Assembly (NCBI GenBank): GCA_014654705.1
Contig: JACVZY010000012.1
Location: forward strand, 1-64,000
Source of the DNA: Ignavibacteria bacterium
Lineage (GTDB): Bacteria > Bacteroidota > Ignavibacteria > Kapaibacteriales > UBA4661
Direction: 5' to 3'
DNA length: 64,000 nt
Part shown: positions 35,513-44,125 of the stretch, in pieces
Position numbering within the stretch: the first letter of the stretch is position 1
How the letters are laid out: each line of letters starts with the position of its first letter
The notes under the pieces: generated by a model
Seen by the model: the letters and a program-made list of their open reading frames with translations, nothing else
Told to the model about the DNA's origin: nothing
Databases searched by the model: none
Made by a program: the position numbers and the translations under genes

Positions 35513-36553
35513 ATGGCTATGAAAGTGATAGGACTGCTCTTTGGTATGGAGCAATCATTCCCCCCCGCACTTGTTGAGCGTATCAACAGTACCGCACCGG
35601 CAAACATCCGTGCTGAATTTATAAAAATCGGCGGTATCCAGATGGCAGACATGATGAAATATGATGTCATTCTGGATCGTATTTCGCAGGATATTCCATT
35701 TTACCGCTCTATGCTTAAAAATGCCATGCTGACCGGGACGCGCGTGGTCAATAATCCTTTCTGGTGGAGCGCAGATGATAAATTTTTCAACTATGCTCTT
35801 GCATCGCAAATCGGCGTTCCGATTCCGAATACCGTGTTATTACCTTCGAAGGATCATCCCGCGACAACGACAAGCGAGTCCATGCGCAATCTTATGTTCC
35901 CGCTCAACTGGGAAGAAATTTTTGAGTATGTCGGCTTTCCAGCATTCCTGAAACCACACGACGGTGGCGGCTGGAAACACGTGTACAAAGTCCACAATGC
36001 GCAAGAGTTCTTCGAAGCATACCACAAAACCGCCGATATTTGTATGACGCTTCAAGCAGGTGTTGAATTTGACGAATACTATCGCTGCTATGCTATCGGC
36101 AAAAAATATATTCATATCATGCCCTACGAGCCACGTAACCCGCATCACCTCCGCTATGTAGCGGGTTTCTCGCTTACACCGGAGCGCAAGAAGCAACTGG
36201 AGGGGCACTGCCTCACTATCGTGAATGCGCTTGGCTATGACTTCGATACCATTGAGTTTGCTGTGAAAGACGGTATTCCTTATGCTATTGACTTTTTGAA
36301 CCCTGCACCGGACGCAGAGGCATCATCGGTACAACCCGAAAACTTCGAGTGGGTACTGGAGCACGCCGCCAAATATTTGATTGAACTCGCCGAAGAGGGT
36401 CGAAAAATCCCGACCGACTACACATGGAGCGAGTTCCTTTCCGGCAAAAGCAGTGGTAAAGCCCCAGTAAAAGCAGCGGCAGCACCCAAAGCTGAAAAGG
36501 CATCTGCAAAAAAAGCAGCGCCTAAAGCCGAAAAAGCACCTGCAAAAAAATAA
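35513..36553 (+). CDS. ATP-grasp family enzyme with Lys/Ala-rich C-terminal tail
   Basis: A 346-residue protein with a central ATP-grasp-like region (about 95-290): VGFPAFLKPHDGGGWKHVYKV gives the lysine and glycine-rich loop, QAGVEFDEYYRCYAIG and YAIDFLNPAPDAEA give the acidic metal-binding positions (E, then D-x-x-N). It resembles RimK/D-Ala ligase relatives that make amide bonds, but no specific substrate is evident. After about residue 312 the protein becomes a repetitive Lys/Ala/Pro tail (KAPVKAAAAPKAEK and similar), like the C-terminus of histone H1 or bacterial H1-like proteins. The ATG at 35513 is used; an upstream non-ATG start would add 18 residues. Confidence 0.82.
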   Translation: MAMKVIGLLFGMEQSFPPALVERINSTAPANIRAEFIKIGGIQMADMMKYDVILDRISQDIPFYRSMLKNAMLTGTRVVNNPFWWSADDKFFNYALASQIGVPIPNTVLLPSKDHPATTTSESMRNLMFPLNWEEIFEYVGFPAFLKPHDGGGWKHVYKVHNAQEFFEAYHKTADICMTLQAGVEFDEYYRCYAIGKKYIHIMPYEPRNPHHLRYVAGFSLTPERKKQLEGHCLTIVNALGYDFDTIEFAVKDGIPYAIDFLNPAPDAEASSVQPENFEWVLEHAAKYLIELAEEGRKIPTDYTWSEFLSGKSSGKAPVKAAAAPKAEKASAKKAAPKAEKAPAKK

Positions 36554-36633
36554 TTCACCTCAAAAGCCTGATTATATGCGGGGCGGAGATTCTGTATCTT
36601 CGTCCCGCATTGCATTTCTTCCATTGCTGTACT

Positions 36634-38034
36634 ATGAAATACATTTTTTTACGTCGTGACATAGTTGGTTACGCTCTCAGTGTAGTTCTTGGCGCTCTTG
36701 TCATAGTCGGCTGCTCATCCAGCACCGCTTATCTTAAAAATCTTCCCGAAGCACCGCCTGTGGAGCGCATGACCACAACTCATATCCCCTACCCAATTCT
36801 ACTTTTGCATGGTTTAGGGCAAAAAGCAGCGGTTTGGGATGCCTACGCGGTGAAGTATTACGAACAAGAAATCGGCTTGATTCACGGTGGCATTTTAAAA
36901 AAAACGAATGGCAAAGCGAGTCTGGATGCCGTTTCCCAAATTTCTCGACAAACGGGGTTTGCAGACTTTTTCACGGTTGCTTTTAGTAATCCCGTGGATT
37001 CAATTGGCGCGTGGGAACGGGAACTCGAAGAATTTCTGCCGCTTGTTTTTGAGCGCACAAAAGCAGAAAAAGTTATTCTCATCGGTTACAGCATGGGTGG
37101 CGTAACGGCACGATATTATCTTACAAAACACCTGACCGACCACCGCACCGAGCGCCTTATCACTATCGGCTCACCGCATCAAGGCTCACCGTACGCTCGC
37201 GCATGGAAATGGAAAATGGCGCTCATTGAACAATCCAAAGATGCAAATTTCGTTACCAAACCACTCCTAGACAAGGGCTTGGAGATTTTAGCATCGGTCG
37301 AAAATGACGTTCCGCTTCAATCGCCTGCTATACGAGATTTGATGCGCCCCGAAGACGGCGGCGAGTTTATGAATCGCGTCGGATATGCAGCACATCCACT
37401 TGATGTGCAATATGTGAGTGTTGTCGGGAAGGTAGAGTTGCTCAAAGAAACACAAAACCTCTCAAAAACAGCCGCAATGGACGTAATGCGCCGTGTGCTG
37501 GGTGCTATTGGCTTTGGAGTAGATGCACTTTTTGAGCCGGGTGACGGCGTTGTCAGTGCAAAAAGCCAGACCATCAGCGAACTACCGTGGTTCCAAGCAG
37601 ACAAGAAGCGCCAGAAAATTTCCCGTACCGTCACGCTCACCTCCGTCCATGAAGAGCATTTGAAGCAAAGCACCGAAATTCAGCGCATTTCGCTGGAAGA
37701 CAAAACAGAATTCAAAGGCGCAGAATTTTACCGCAACGCCGATGCCAGCGCGGGACGTATGGTCATTGAGTTTTTGGATTACTTACCGCCTGCAAAGTGC
37801 AGCGTGGAACTCGTCGTTACGCCCGAAAATGGTACCAAACAACGCTTCTCCGTTCCGCAGCGCGATATAGCACTGGTGAAAAAGAAAAACGGTAACGTTG
37901 TGGCACAAGCAATTGTTACCTTGGCGCAAGTGCAAGGTGTAGATTGGACACGTCCGGCAGAGGTAGAAATTATTCTCAAAAACTCCTTCGGCAACGAAAC
38001 CCGCACCACCAAAACGTGGCAGCCGAGAATGTAG
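36634..38034 (+). CDS. Lipoprotein alpha/beta hydrolase (lipase-like)
   Basis: A 466-residue protein. The N-terminal signal ends in a lipobox (VIVGC), so it is a lipoprotein. The hydrolase domain (about 45-280) has ILLLHGLGQKAAVWDAY (oxyanion-hole HG), the nucleophile elbow GYSMGG, and a GSPHQGSPYARA block as in PGAP1/lipase class 2 enzymes. The C-terminal 130 residues are beta-rich, possibly an accessory domain. The substrate is unknown. A palindromic 10-bp pair flanks a TATCTTCG sequence just upstream, which may be its promoter region. Confidence 0.85.
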   Translation: MKYIFLRRDIVGYALSVVLGALVIVGCSSSTAYLKNLPEAPPVERMTTTHIPYPILLLHGLGQKAAVWDAYAVKYYEQEIGLIHGGILKKTNGKASLDAVSQISRQTGFADFFTVAFSNPVDSIGAWERELEEFLPLVFERTKAEKVILIGYSMGGVTARYYLTKHLTDHRTERLITIGSPHQGSPYARAWKWKMALIEQSKDANFVTKPLLDKGLEILASVENDVPLQSPAIRDLMRPEDGGEFMNRVGYAAHPLDVQYVSVVGKVELLKETQNLSKTAAMDVMRRVLGAIGFGVDALFEPGDGVVSAKSQTISELPWFQADKKRQKISRTVTLTSVHEEHLKQSTEIQRISLEDKTEFKGAEFYRNADASAGRMVIEFLDYLPPAKCSVELVVTPENGTKQRFSVPQRDIALVKKKNGNVVAQAIVTLAQVQGVDWTRPAEVEIILKNSFGNETRTTKTWQPRM

Positions 38035-38087
38035 GGTTCATATTGAATTTTCGCAGTCGTTTCTACTTCTCGCTTTATCCTGATACC

Positions 38088-39272
38088 ATGACCATTGCTC
38101 TTTTACACAACTACTACCAGCATCGCGGCGGCGAAGATACTGTTTTCGAGGCGGAAGCGCGTTTGCTGGAGGAACGCGGACACCGTGTCATTCGCTACGC
38201 CGTCCATAACGACAGCGTCAGCACATATTCGCAATTACACCTTGCACGGGCAACTGTATGGAATCCTGAATCGTACAAAGCACTCACGACGCTCTTTCAC
38301 GCCGAAAAGCCTGATGTGGTGCATTGCCATAATACACTGCCGATTATTTCACCATCTGCCTACGCAGCCGCCAACGACGCGGGCATTCCTGTCGTGCAGA
38401 CTCTGCATAATTATCGTCTGCTCTGCCCGAACGCACTCTTTTTCCGCGACGGTCATGTCTGCGAAGATTGCTTGGGAAAGACATTTGCTTTGCCTGCACT
38501 ACGGCATAAATGCTATCGTGGGAGCATGCCTGCCAGTGCTGTCGTGGCGGGCATGACGGCGTGGCACCGCCTAACAGGTACATGGGAAAACCGCGTCAGT
38601 CGGTATATCGCGCTCACGGAATTTGCACGGGCAAAATTTATTGAAGGCGGGCTGCCGGAGAAGAAAATTGTCGTGAAGCCAAATTTTGTGGAGGCAGATA
38701 TTGGTTTTGCAAGCACTCAGGAAACAAAGAATTATGCGCTCTACGTGGGGCGGCTTTCGGAAGAAAAAGGCTTAATGACTGCACTGGAAGCATGGCGTTT
38801 GCTTGGTTTATCAACAGCAGAACAAGAGTTTCATATCATCGGCGATGGTCCGTTGGAAGAAGAAGCACGGGCTTTTGTTCTAAAGAACAATCTTGATTCG
38901 GTGAAATTTTTAGGAAGAAAAACTTCGCTCGAAGCGCTTCATGCCATGAAGTACGCACGAATGCTCATTTTCCCTTCGCTTCTTTACGAGACCTTTGGGA
39001 AATCAATGATTGAAGCGTTTTCGGGCGGGACCCCCGTGATTGCGTCGCGCTTGGGTGCGCTTCAGGAGGTGGTGGCAGACGGTCGCACGGGCTTTCACTT
39101 TGCAGTGGGCAACGCGGAAAATCTTGCCTCGCGCATTGAAGGCATGAACAAACTCTCTTCGGTGGAATATGAGTTAATGCGCCGCGCAGCCCGCACCGAA
39201 TATGAAATACATTATACGGCTGAAGCAAATATGCAGATTTTGGAACGCATCTACACCGAATGTGTTCAGTAG
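38088..39272 (+). CDS. GT4-family glycosyltransferase
   Basis: A 394-residue GT-B glycosyltransferase. The N-terminal domain begins MTIALLHNYYQHRGGEDTVF and carries VVHCHNTLPIISPSAY and LHNYRLLCPNALFFRDG. The C-terminal domain has YVGRLSEEKGL and IFPSLLYETFGKSMIEAFSGGTPVIAS, with the EX7E-type motif of GT4 enzymes. It probably adds sugars during surface polysaccharide or LPS assembly; the donor is unknown. The ATG at 38088 is used rather than a frame overlapping the lipase gene. It converges with the esterase gene across 6 bases. Confidence 0.93.
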   Translation: MTIALLHNYYQHRGGEDTVFEAEARLLEERGHRVIRYAVHNDSVSTYSQLHLARATVWNPESYKALTTLFHAEKPDVVHCHNTLPIISPSAYAAANDAGIPVVQTLHNYRLLCPNALFFRDGHVCEDCLGKTFALPALRHKCYRGSMPASAVVAGMTAWHRLTGTWENRVSRYIALTEFARAKFIEGGLPEKKIVVKPNFVEADIGFASTQETKNYALYVGRLSEEKGLMTALEAWRLLGLSTAEQEFHIIGDGPLEEEARAFVLKNNLDSVKFLGRKTSLEALHAMKYARMLIFPSLLYETFGKSMIEAFSGGTPVIASRLGALQEVVADGRTGFHFAVGNAENLASRIEGMNKLSSVEYELMRRAARTEYEIHYTAEANMQILERIYTECVQ

Positions 39273-39278
39273 CAGCTT

Positions 39279-39986
39279 TTAGGCAAGACCCTCTCTGAGG
39301 TGCTCCACTGTTGTCTGCAGTACCTGTGGGTTCATGACGTGCGCTCCCTCAAAGCTGACAAAATCAAGCGTTAGCCCTGATTCAGCAATATGCGACTTTT
39401 GCTTATCCAGAACTTCCGGAGTGATAAATTCGTCTTCTGTACCAACAACAAACGTCGTTTTCATGCGCTCGAAAAGATCCTTGTGCGCTGCCAAATCGAC
39501 CTCTGCGGGAAAACCACCTGCCCAGCAAATAAGCCTGTTGGGAGCAAAACCGCCACGCACAATCCAGCGCGTGAGCGTCGTAACGCCTTGCGAGAAGCCA
39601 AGCGCCCAGATTCGTACATTATCCCGCTTACCACCGTTCTGCTCCAACTCCTCAAGAATACGTGCTTCAAGACTTTTTAAATACCCCAGATAATCTTCCA
39701 TTTCGCTTGGACGGTCTTCTTTCGTAATCCACGAAGCCCCGACGCGCGTCCATTCTTTTACGTAGAAGCGAGACAACCCCTCAGGCGCAACGATGTAACG
39801 TGTGCCGTCGTCCAGACCACGAAAGTGGCGAATGAAGTATTCAGCAAGCTGCCCGTAACCATGCACAACAAACCAAATCTCGCGTGTCTCAGCCGAGGGA
39901 GTACCAAGAGTGAAATAGCGAGCTGTTCTTTGTACCTGAAGATGGTGAGACTGCGCGGGAGCTTTCTCGGTGGTTTGGTCGTGCAT
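39279..39986 (-). CDS. Phospholipase/carboxylesterase-like alpha/beta hydrolase
   Basis: A 235-residue alpha/beta hydrolase of the YpfH/carboxylesterase type. It has IWFVVHGYGQLAEYF near the start, the nucleophile elbow GFSQGV (around residue 136), an Asp/Glu region VGTEDEFITPEVL and the catalytic His in FEGAHVMNPQVL, so the triad is complete. The substrate is not known. The ATG at 39986 is preferred over one 30 bases upstream with a hydrophobic, less typical leader. A four-helix membrane protein gene lies 63 bases upstream. Confidence 0.88.
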   Translation of the reverse strand: MHDQTTEKAPAQSHHLQVQRTARYFTLGTPSAETREIWFVVHGYGQLAEYFIRHFRGLDDGTRYIVAPEGLSRFYVKEWTRVGASWITKEDRPSEMEDYLGYLKSLEARILEELEQNGGKRDNVRIWALGFSQGVTTLTRWIVRGGFAPNRLICWAGGFPAEVDLAAHKDLFERMKTTFVVGTEDEFITPEVLDKQKSHIAESGLTLDFVSFEGAHVMNPQVLQTTVEHLREGLA

Positions 39987-40049
39987 GGTGACAAAAAAAA
40001 TGGAACCATTGAGCAAAAATTATCAAGGAAGAATTATCAGTGTGGGGCT

Positions 40050-40511
40050 TTACCACGGCAGCAGTGGTCGCCCGTAGCTCAAGAAGGGCCAAGGAATAGA
40101 CGCAAGAACAAGTACAATAGCGATGGTAAAAAAGATAGCTGCTGCCTTGTGTTTTGCTTCATCGGTTGCACCTTTACGAGCACGGGCATTGCCGATGTGC
40201 GCAAGTGCTAGTGCAATGAACATTGCGAAGATATGCTCCACTGCCCAAAAGCGCATAGTGCGGTCTTTCATGGCGGCACCAAAATCAGAAAATGCACCCG
40301 TCGTGATGGGACTGATAAAGAGATAGAGTGCCAAGCCGATGACAAATTGAGTCGTCATGCTATGGGCAAAAATGACATTCCAACGGCGGTCAGTGTCCGA
40401 CCATGCTTTTTTGCCAAACCAGCCGGAATAGGCACGGAAAAGCGCTACGCCTGCGCTTACAAGTACAAGCCACCGCAAAAGAGAGTGGATAAGAAGAGTA
40501 GTTTCGTGCAT
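40050..40511 (-). CDS. Four-helix conserved membrane protein
   Basis: A 153-residue integral membrane protein with four predicted helices (about 6-26, 50-68, 86-106, 124-145). Helix-borne His residues (H9, H50, H92, H104) could bind haem, and similar Bacteroidota proteins are sometimes labelled cytochrome b-like, but I cannot confirm haem binding. The ATG at 40511 is used. It is probably co-transcribed with the downstream esterase. Confidence 0.75.
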   Translation of the reverse strand: MHETTLLIHSLLRWLVLVSAGVALFRAYSGWFGKKAWSDTDRRWNVIFAHSMTTQFVIGLALYLFISPITTGAFSDFGAAMKDRTMRFWAVEHIFAMFIALALAHIGNARARKGATDEAKHKAAAIFFTIAIVLVLASIPWPFLSYGRPLLPW

Positions 40512-40640
40512 ATTGTGTCCTTACGGTGAGAATAGGGGAAAGTGTATTGTTGCGCTTATTTGCACGGCAAATATACACAATCCCGTCTATTCAATCACGC
40601 ACTCAATAGCATGCAACGTGTAAATTTTTCGGTGTCATTG

Positions 40641-41837
40641 TTACGGCTTCTCCCAGCGCTCTAATTCTTTCGCCCAACGTGTAGCCCTAGCAGAGCCTTC
40701 ATCAGTAAGAATCTTTACGGCTTCTCTGAGTGAGGTAAGCGCTTTTTCCGTGCTCCCTTGTTCGCGGTAGAGTAAAGCAATTTCAGCGCGAATTTCCCCT
40801 TCCAGTTCACGGAGTTTCAGTGCTTGTGCATTTTTCAATGCCTTGTCGAAAAACTCGTTGCTTTCCGCGTATTTCCCCGCAGTGCGCTCCAGCATACCTA
40901 GTTTTTTGAGGTCGAAAGCTGCACCTGCTTTATCGCCACTTTGTTCTTTCAAGTGTAATTGTACTGCGAGTTGTTCTATTTTGCTTCGTAACTCCTGCGC
41001 GGCGCTACTTTCGATATTAGCGTTGGCTTTGGTTTTGTTGTCTTGTTTGTTGTCTTGCACGCTTGCAAGCGATGACGTTGTTTCTGAGCCGGAAGCTGCA
41101 GATTGCTGTTGCATATTTACGCCCTGTCCTTTTGCAAGAGCATCCGCAGCAGCATCTGTACTTGTGGGCGCTGCGTTGCTTGATGCTTTCGCTGCCGTAG
41201 CATCAGCAGCACTATTAGGCTCGTTCTGTACTGTTTCTCGTTGCATCTGCTCTGACGGTGCACTCAGACGATCGGTCGCAGGAGCGGGGTCAATAGTCGT
41301 CGTCGGTGTATATTTCCAAGCGCCGTAACCAATAGCCGAACAAACTCCAGCGACAAGCAGGGTTTTTCCGATAAGCGTTCCCGTGAGGAAGGACGTGATA
41401 GCTCCGGCATTTATTCCCGTACTTGTTCCGGCAATGCCTGACGTAATCGTAGTGCCGACAGACGTGCTCGCTGCGGCGCTTACGCTTGTCCCCATGCCAG
41501 CACTGGCGGCAGTAGTGCTTGCAGCCGCTCCGGCTGTTGCCACAGCAGTACCAAGCGTCACTGCTTGTGCAAACTGTTGTTGCATTTCACTCAAGAAAGC
41601 CGTATCAACGCGGTCTGCCCAGCGCGTTTCCAAATGTGCGTCGCTAATCAGGTCGTCGAAGGATGTGATGGCACGAACTTCTTCGGCGAAGGCGGGATTT
41701 TCACGCAAGAGCGCTTCAAATCGCGCATGGTCGCTTGCCGAGAGTGTCCCGTCGGCGTACTGCACCAAGAGGTCTTCCATTTGCTCGTCCATGCTAAAAC
41801 CTGTGGTAGTGAGGTTGTGTGCAGAGAAGTTGTTCAT
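40641..41837 (-). CDS. Membrane-spanning anti-sigma factor with TPR C-terminus
   Basis: A 398-residue protein encoded directly after an ECF sigma factor with ATGA overlap. The N-terminal 90 residues (LLVQYADGTLSASDHARFEALLRENPAFAEEVRAI) look like a putative zinc-finger-like anti-sigma domain without the usual CxxC. A Gly/Ala/Ser/Thr-rich stretch (about 95-150) leads to one transmembrane helix (about 155-175). The periplasmic part has an Ala/Ser/Gln-rich linker, then TPR-like repeats (about 300-390). It probably holds the sigma factor until an envelope signal is sensed. No protease-site residue can be assigned. Confidence 0.83.
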   Translation of the reverse strand: MNNFSAHNLTTTGFSMDEQMEDLLVQYADGTLSASDHARFEALLRENPAFAEEVRAITSFDDLISDAHLETRWADRVDTAFLSEMQQQFAQAVTLGTAVATAGAAASTTAASAGMGTSVSAAASTSVGTTITSGIAGTSTGINAGAITSFLTGTLIGKTLLVAGVCSAIGYGAWKYTPTTTIDPAPATDRLSAPSEQMQRETVQNEPNSAADATAAKASSNAAPTSTDAAADALAKGQGVNMQQQSAASGSETTSSLASVQDNKQDNKTKANANIESSAAQELRSKIEQLAVQLHLKEQSGDKAGAAFDLKKLGMLERTAGKYAESNEFFDKALKNAQALKLRELEGEIRAEIALLYREQGSTEKALTSLREAVKILTDEGSARATRWAKELERWEKP

Positions 41838-42553
41838 TGCAGTTCCTTGATAAAGGGTGCGAGTAGTTGTCGGAGTTGTTGTTTTGCGCGGAAGACGCGC
41901 ACTTTTGCCAGAGACACTGTAATACCAAGCGTTTGAGCGATTTCCTCATGTTGCAAACCGTCGTATTGCTTGAGTTCAAACGCCTCGCGCAAATCCTCCG
42001 GCAGTTGAGCAATCGCTCGGTCGAGTGCTTGTTGGAGCAAGAAGTCGTGGTGTTCGTTTACTCCGCCGCCTCTGTCTGGCGTAACATCATCAAATTCTTC
42101 GTCAATGGGTTTGTTTTGTGTGAGATCGCGCTGCTGGCGCTTGGACACTTTCATCACATGGTGCCGTGCGATAGTGAAGAGCCATGCGGCGTAGTTCCCG
42201 CCTGTGAAAGATTCACGTTTTTCAAAGACTACGCTCATCACGGCTTGAAATGCATCCTTCGCAGCATCGTGCGAGCCGGTAGCGCGAAGACAATAGGCGT
42301 AAAGCCGTTTGTCGTAGCGTTTATAGAGCGTGTTGAATGCTGCTTCACTGCGTTCTTCTCGAATTTTCGTAAATAATTCCTCATCGCTCATTTCGGGCGG
42401 CGAGGACGATTTGGCTATACTCATTGGTTCGTCGTCGGCTGAATGAAGTCGCTTTAGAGCGCCGGTGCTTTGCCGGAGAGGCTTAGCGGGCGCACGAAAG
42501 GCGGCGTAAAGAGGCTGTGCCTCATCGGGAACAGCATACATTGATGTAGCCAT
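41834..42553 (-). CDS. ECF-type RNA polymerase sigma factor
   Basis: A 239-residue sigma-70 family protein. Sigma-2 is at about 65-130 (FNTLYKRYDKRLYAYCLRATGSHDAAKDAFQAVM), and sigma-4 at about 165-230 (LPEDLREAFELKQYDGLQHEEIAQTLGITVSLAKVRVFRAK). The first 60 residues are an extension without recognised domain. The stop overlaps the start of the anti-sigma gene, so the two form a sigma/anti-sigma unit. The regulon is unknown. It is likely autoregulated, but no clear repeated promoter was found. Confidence 0.92.
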   Translation of the reverse strand: MATSMYAVPDEAQPLYAAFRAPAKPLRQSTGALKRLHSADDEPMSIAKSSSPPEMSDEELFTKIREERSEAAFNTLYKRYDKRLYAYCLRATGSHDAAKDAFQAVMSVVFEKRESFTGGNYAAWLFTIARHHVMKVSKRQQRDLTQNKPIDEEFDDVTPDRGGGVNEHHDFLLQQALDRAIAQLPEDLREAFELKQYDGLQHEEIAQTLGITVSLAKVRVFRAKQQLRQLLAPFIKELQ

Positions 42554-42844
42554 AAAAATAACGAAAATTCGGTATAATTCTTTCAGGTCAATTTCTTTCT
42601 ACGCAGATTGTTTTTTTCATAGACTTGTGCCAAATGAACAACTCTTTGGTTCAGAAGCGGTCTTATAGATAAAAAGCATTCAAAGGAAAAAGAGTTACAA
42701 GAATAATTAAAAAATTTTCGATTTGTGAACAAATTTGAGAACAACTACATCGCGGCACAGATAATCACTCGCTTCTCTGATACTAATAAAAAGAAACGAA
42801 TGTCGTATTTTGGTACGAGATTTGGAACGAAGCTGAAGAAAATT

Positions 42845-43498
42845 TTACTGGGTTCGGACAAAAAAGAAGAGCGCAACAACGAGCACTCCGGCGAGAATGA
42901 CAATGGCAGGCTCCGCGACTTGCTTCCAGAAATTTGGCGCAGCCTCCGGCACTGCCGGCGAAGCAAAAGCATATTGTTTGCTTTCCAGACTGTAGGCAGA
43001 TTGGCGAGCAACGGTATCGCGCATTTGTAGCGTAATAGCCTCCAATGGTTGCACGACGCCTTCGCGTGTTTCCACGTGCGCCATTAAAGAGCATGAAGCC
43101 TCACGTTGAAGAGAATCAAAGCTATTGGCACAGGTAAAGTAGCGTACCGCACAATCAGTCAATCGCACGACAAGTTTTGCTCGAAAAGTGCTGCTATCGC
43201 TTGCGCGATATTGTTTTACCTTACGAACACTGGCAAAAAGAGCATTTTCCAGCATCCACGCGCCTTCATGCGGCACAATAGAAACGCGAAGTGTATCCTG
43301 TGGAAAAAGCGGCGTACGGAGTTGCTTGGCAAGACCCTCAGAAGCAGAGCGCATAAGCGAATCTATCAGGTCGAGATTACGTGGTGTGTGGGATTGAGCA
43401 AGAAGGTCGAATGACGGTGAAATACCAAGGAAATGAAAGAAGCAGACCGTAAAAAATACAGTCATTAAGCGGTATTGTGGCGTGGTAAAAAGGCGCAT
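42845..43498 (-). CDS. Exported hypothetical protein with C-terminal membrane helix
   Basis: A 217-residue protein with a signal-like N-terminus (hydrophobic to about 35), a mixed region with paired Cys residues, and a C-terminal helix (about 193-215, AIVILAGVLVVALFFFV). No family is recognised. The ATG at 43498 is preferred over a GTG at 43510. It begins 27 bases after the stop of the upstream PH-like membrane protein gene, and the two are probably an operon. Confidence 0.68.
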   Translation of the reverse strand: MRLFTTPQYRLMTVFFTVCFFHFLGISPSFDLLAQSHTPRNLDLIDSLMRSASEGLAKQLRTPLFPQDTLRVSIVPHEGAWMLENALFASVRKVKQYRASDSSTFRAKLVVRLTDCAVRYFTCANSFDSLQREASCSLMAHVETREGVVQPLEAITLQMRDTVARQSAYSLESKQYAFASPAVPEAAPNFWKQVAEPAIVILAGVLVVALFFFVRTQ

Positions 43499-43525
43499 AG
43501 AATTTCTCACAACCGTCCTTTACCT

Positions 43526-44032
43526 CTATCGTGCGGTAAGTTGTCGTTTGAGAGCAATAAGTGATTGCACGAGCGCCTGCTCCTGCTCATAGAGCGAGGG
43601 GCGAATCCGCAAAAGCCGACGGCGACTGCGAAGGCGAATTTTAACAAGTTTATAGACACCGCGCACTTTAAGCATTTTTTGCCTGCCGATAGAAATAACG
43701 TCTATATCGTGCTGCCGAAAGGTACGTGAGCGAAAGCGGTTGGTAAAGCGGATATACGAATCACCAATGACAATAGAGCGCCGCATATACCAATTCCCCA
43801 GCGACCAGAAGCACGAACCGATAACCAACGCGCCCAAGACAATCACTATAGGATCGCGCAGCGTGAGATTAAGCGACCCATCCCAAACGGTACCGCGCAC
43901 GAGCGCATAGCAAATTAACGCCAAAGCATATAAGGCAATAGCTTGCCAATAAAAGTCCATGCGCACAGGAAATTCCTGTTCGTGCAAAGTCTGTTCATGG
44001 GACGATGATTCGATGGTTTCGTGAGCGTTCAT
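43526..44032 (-). CDS. Two-helix membrane protein with a PH-like C-terminal part
   Basis: A 168-residue protein. Two hydrophobic helices lie at about 28-48 and 62-82, then a soluble part (about 85-165) rich in Arg and Lys with a strand pattern (SIVIGDSYIRFTNRFRSRTFRQHDIDVISIGRQKML) resembling bacterial PH-like domains. I do not recognise it fully. It overlaps on the opposite strand the non-ATG upstream extension of the reductase gene at 44126. Confidence 0.65.
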   Translation of the reverse strand: MNAHETIESSSHEQTLHEQEFPVRMDFYWQAIALYALALICYALVRGTVWDGSLNLTLRDPIVIVLGALVIGSCFWSLGNWYMRRSIVIGDSYIRFTNRFRSRTFRQHDIDVISIGRQKMLKVRGVYKLVKIRLRSRRRLLRIRPSLYEQEQALVQSLIALKRQLTAR

Positions 44033-44125
44033 GGCAGCGCTGCGTTGATGAGAAGTATGATGAAAACAAAATACGGATTTTTTTTGATGAAGACAATTTC
44101 AAACAACAATACCAACACTCAGCAG

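Noticed and set aside
36576-36610. 10-bp inverted repeat before the lipase gene as a terminator
   Set aside because: No T run follows on either strand; it may be chance or a weak operator.
42725-43030. 101-codon plus-strand frame
   Set aside because: It is opposite the 42845 gene and its motif-free, Lys/Arg-rich sequence fits a shadow.
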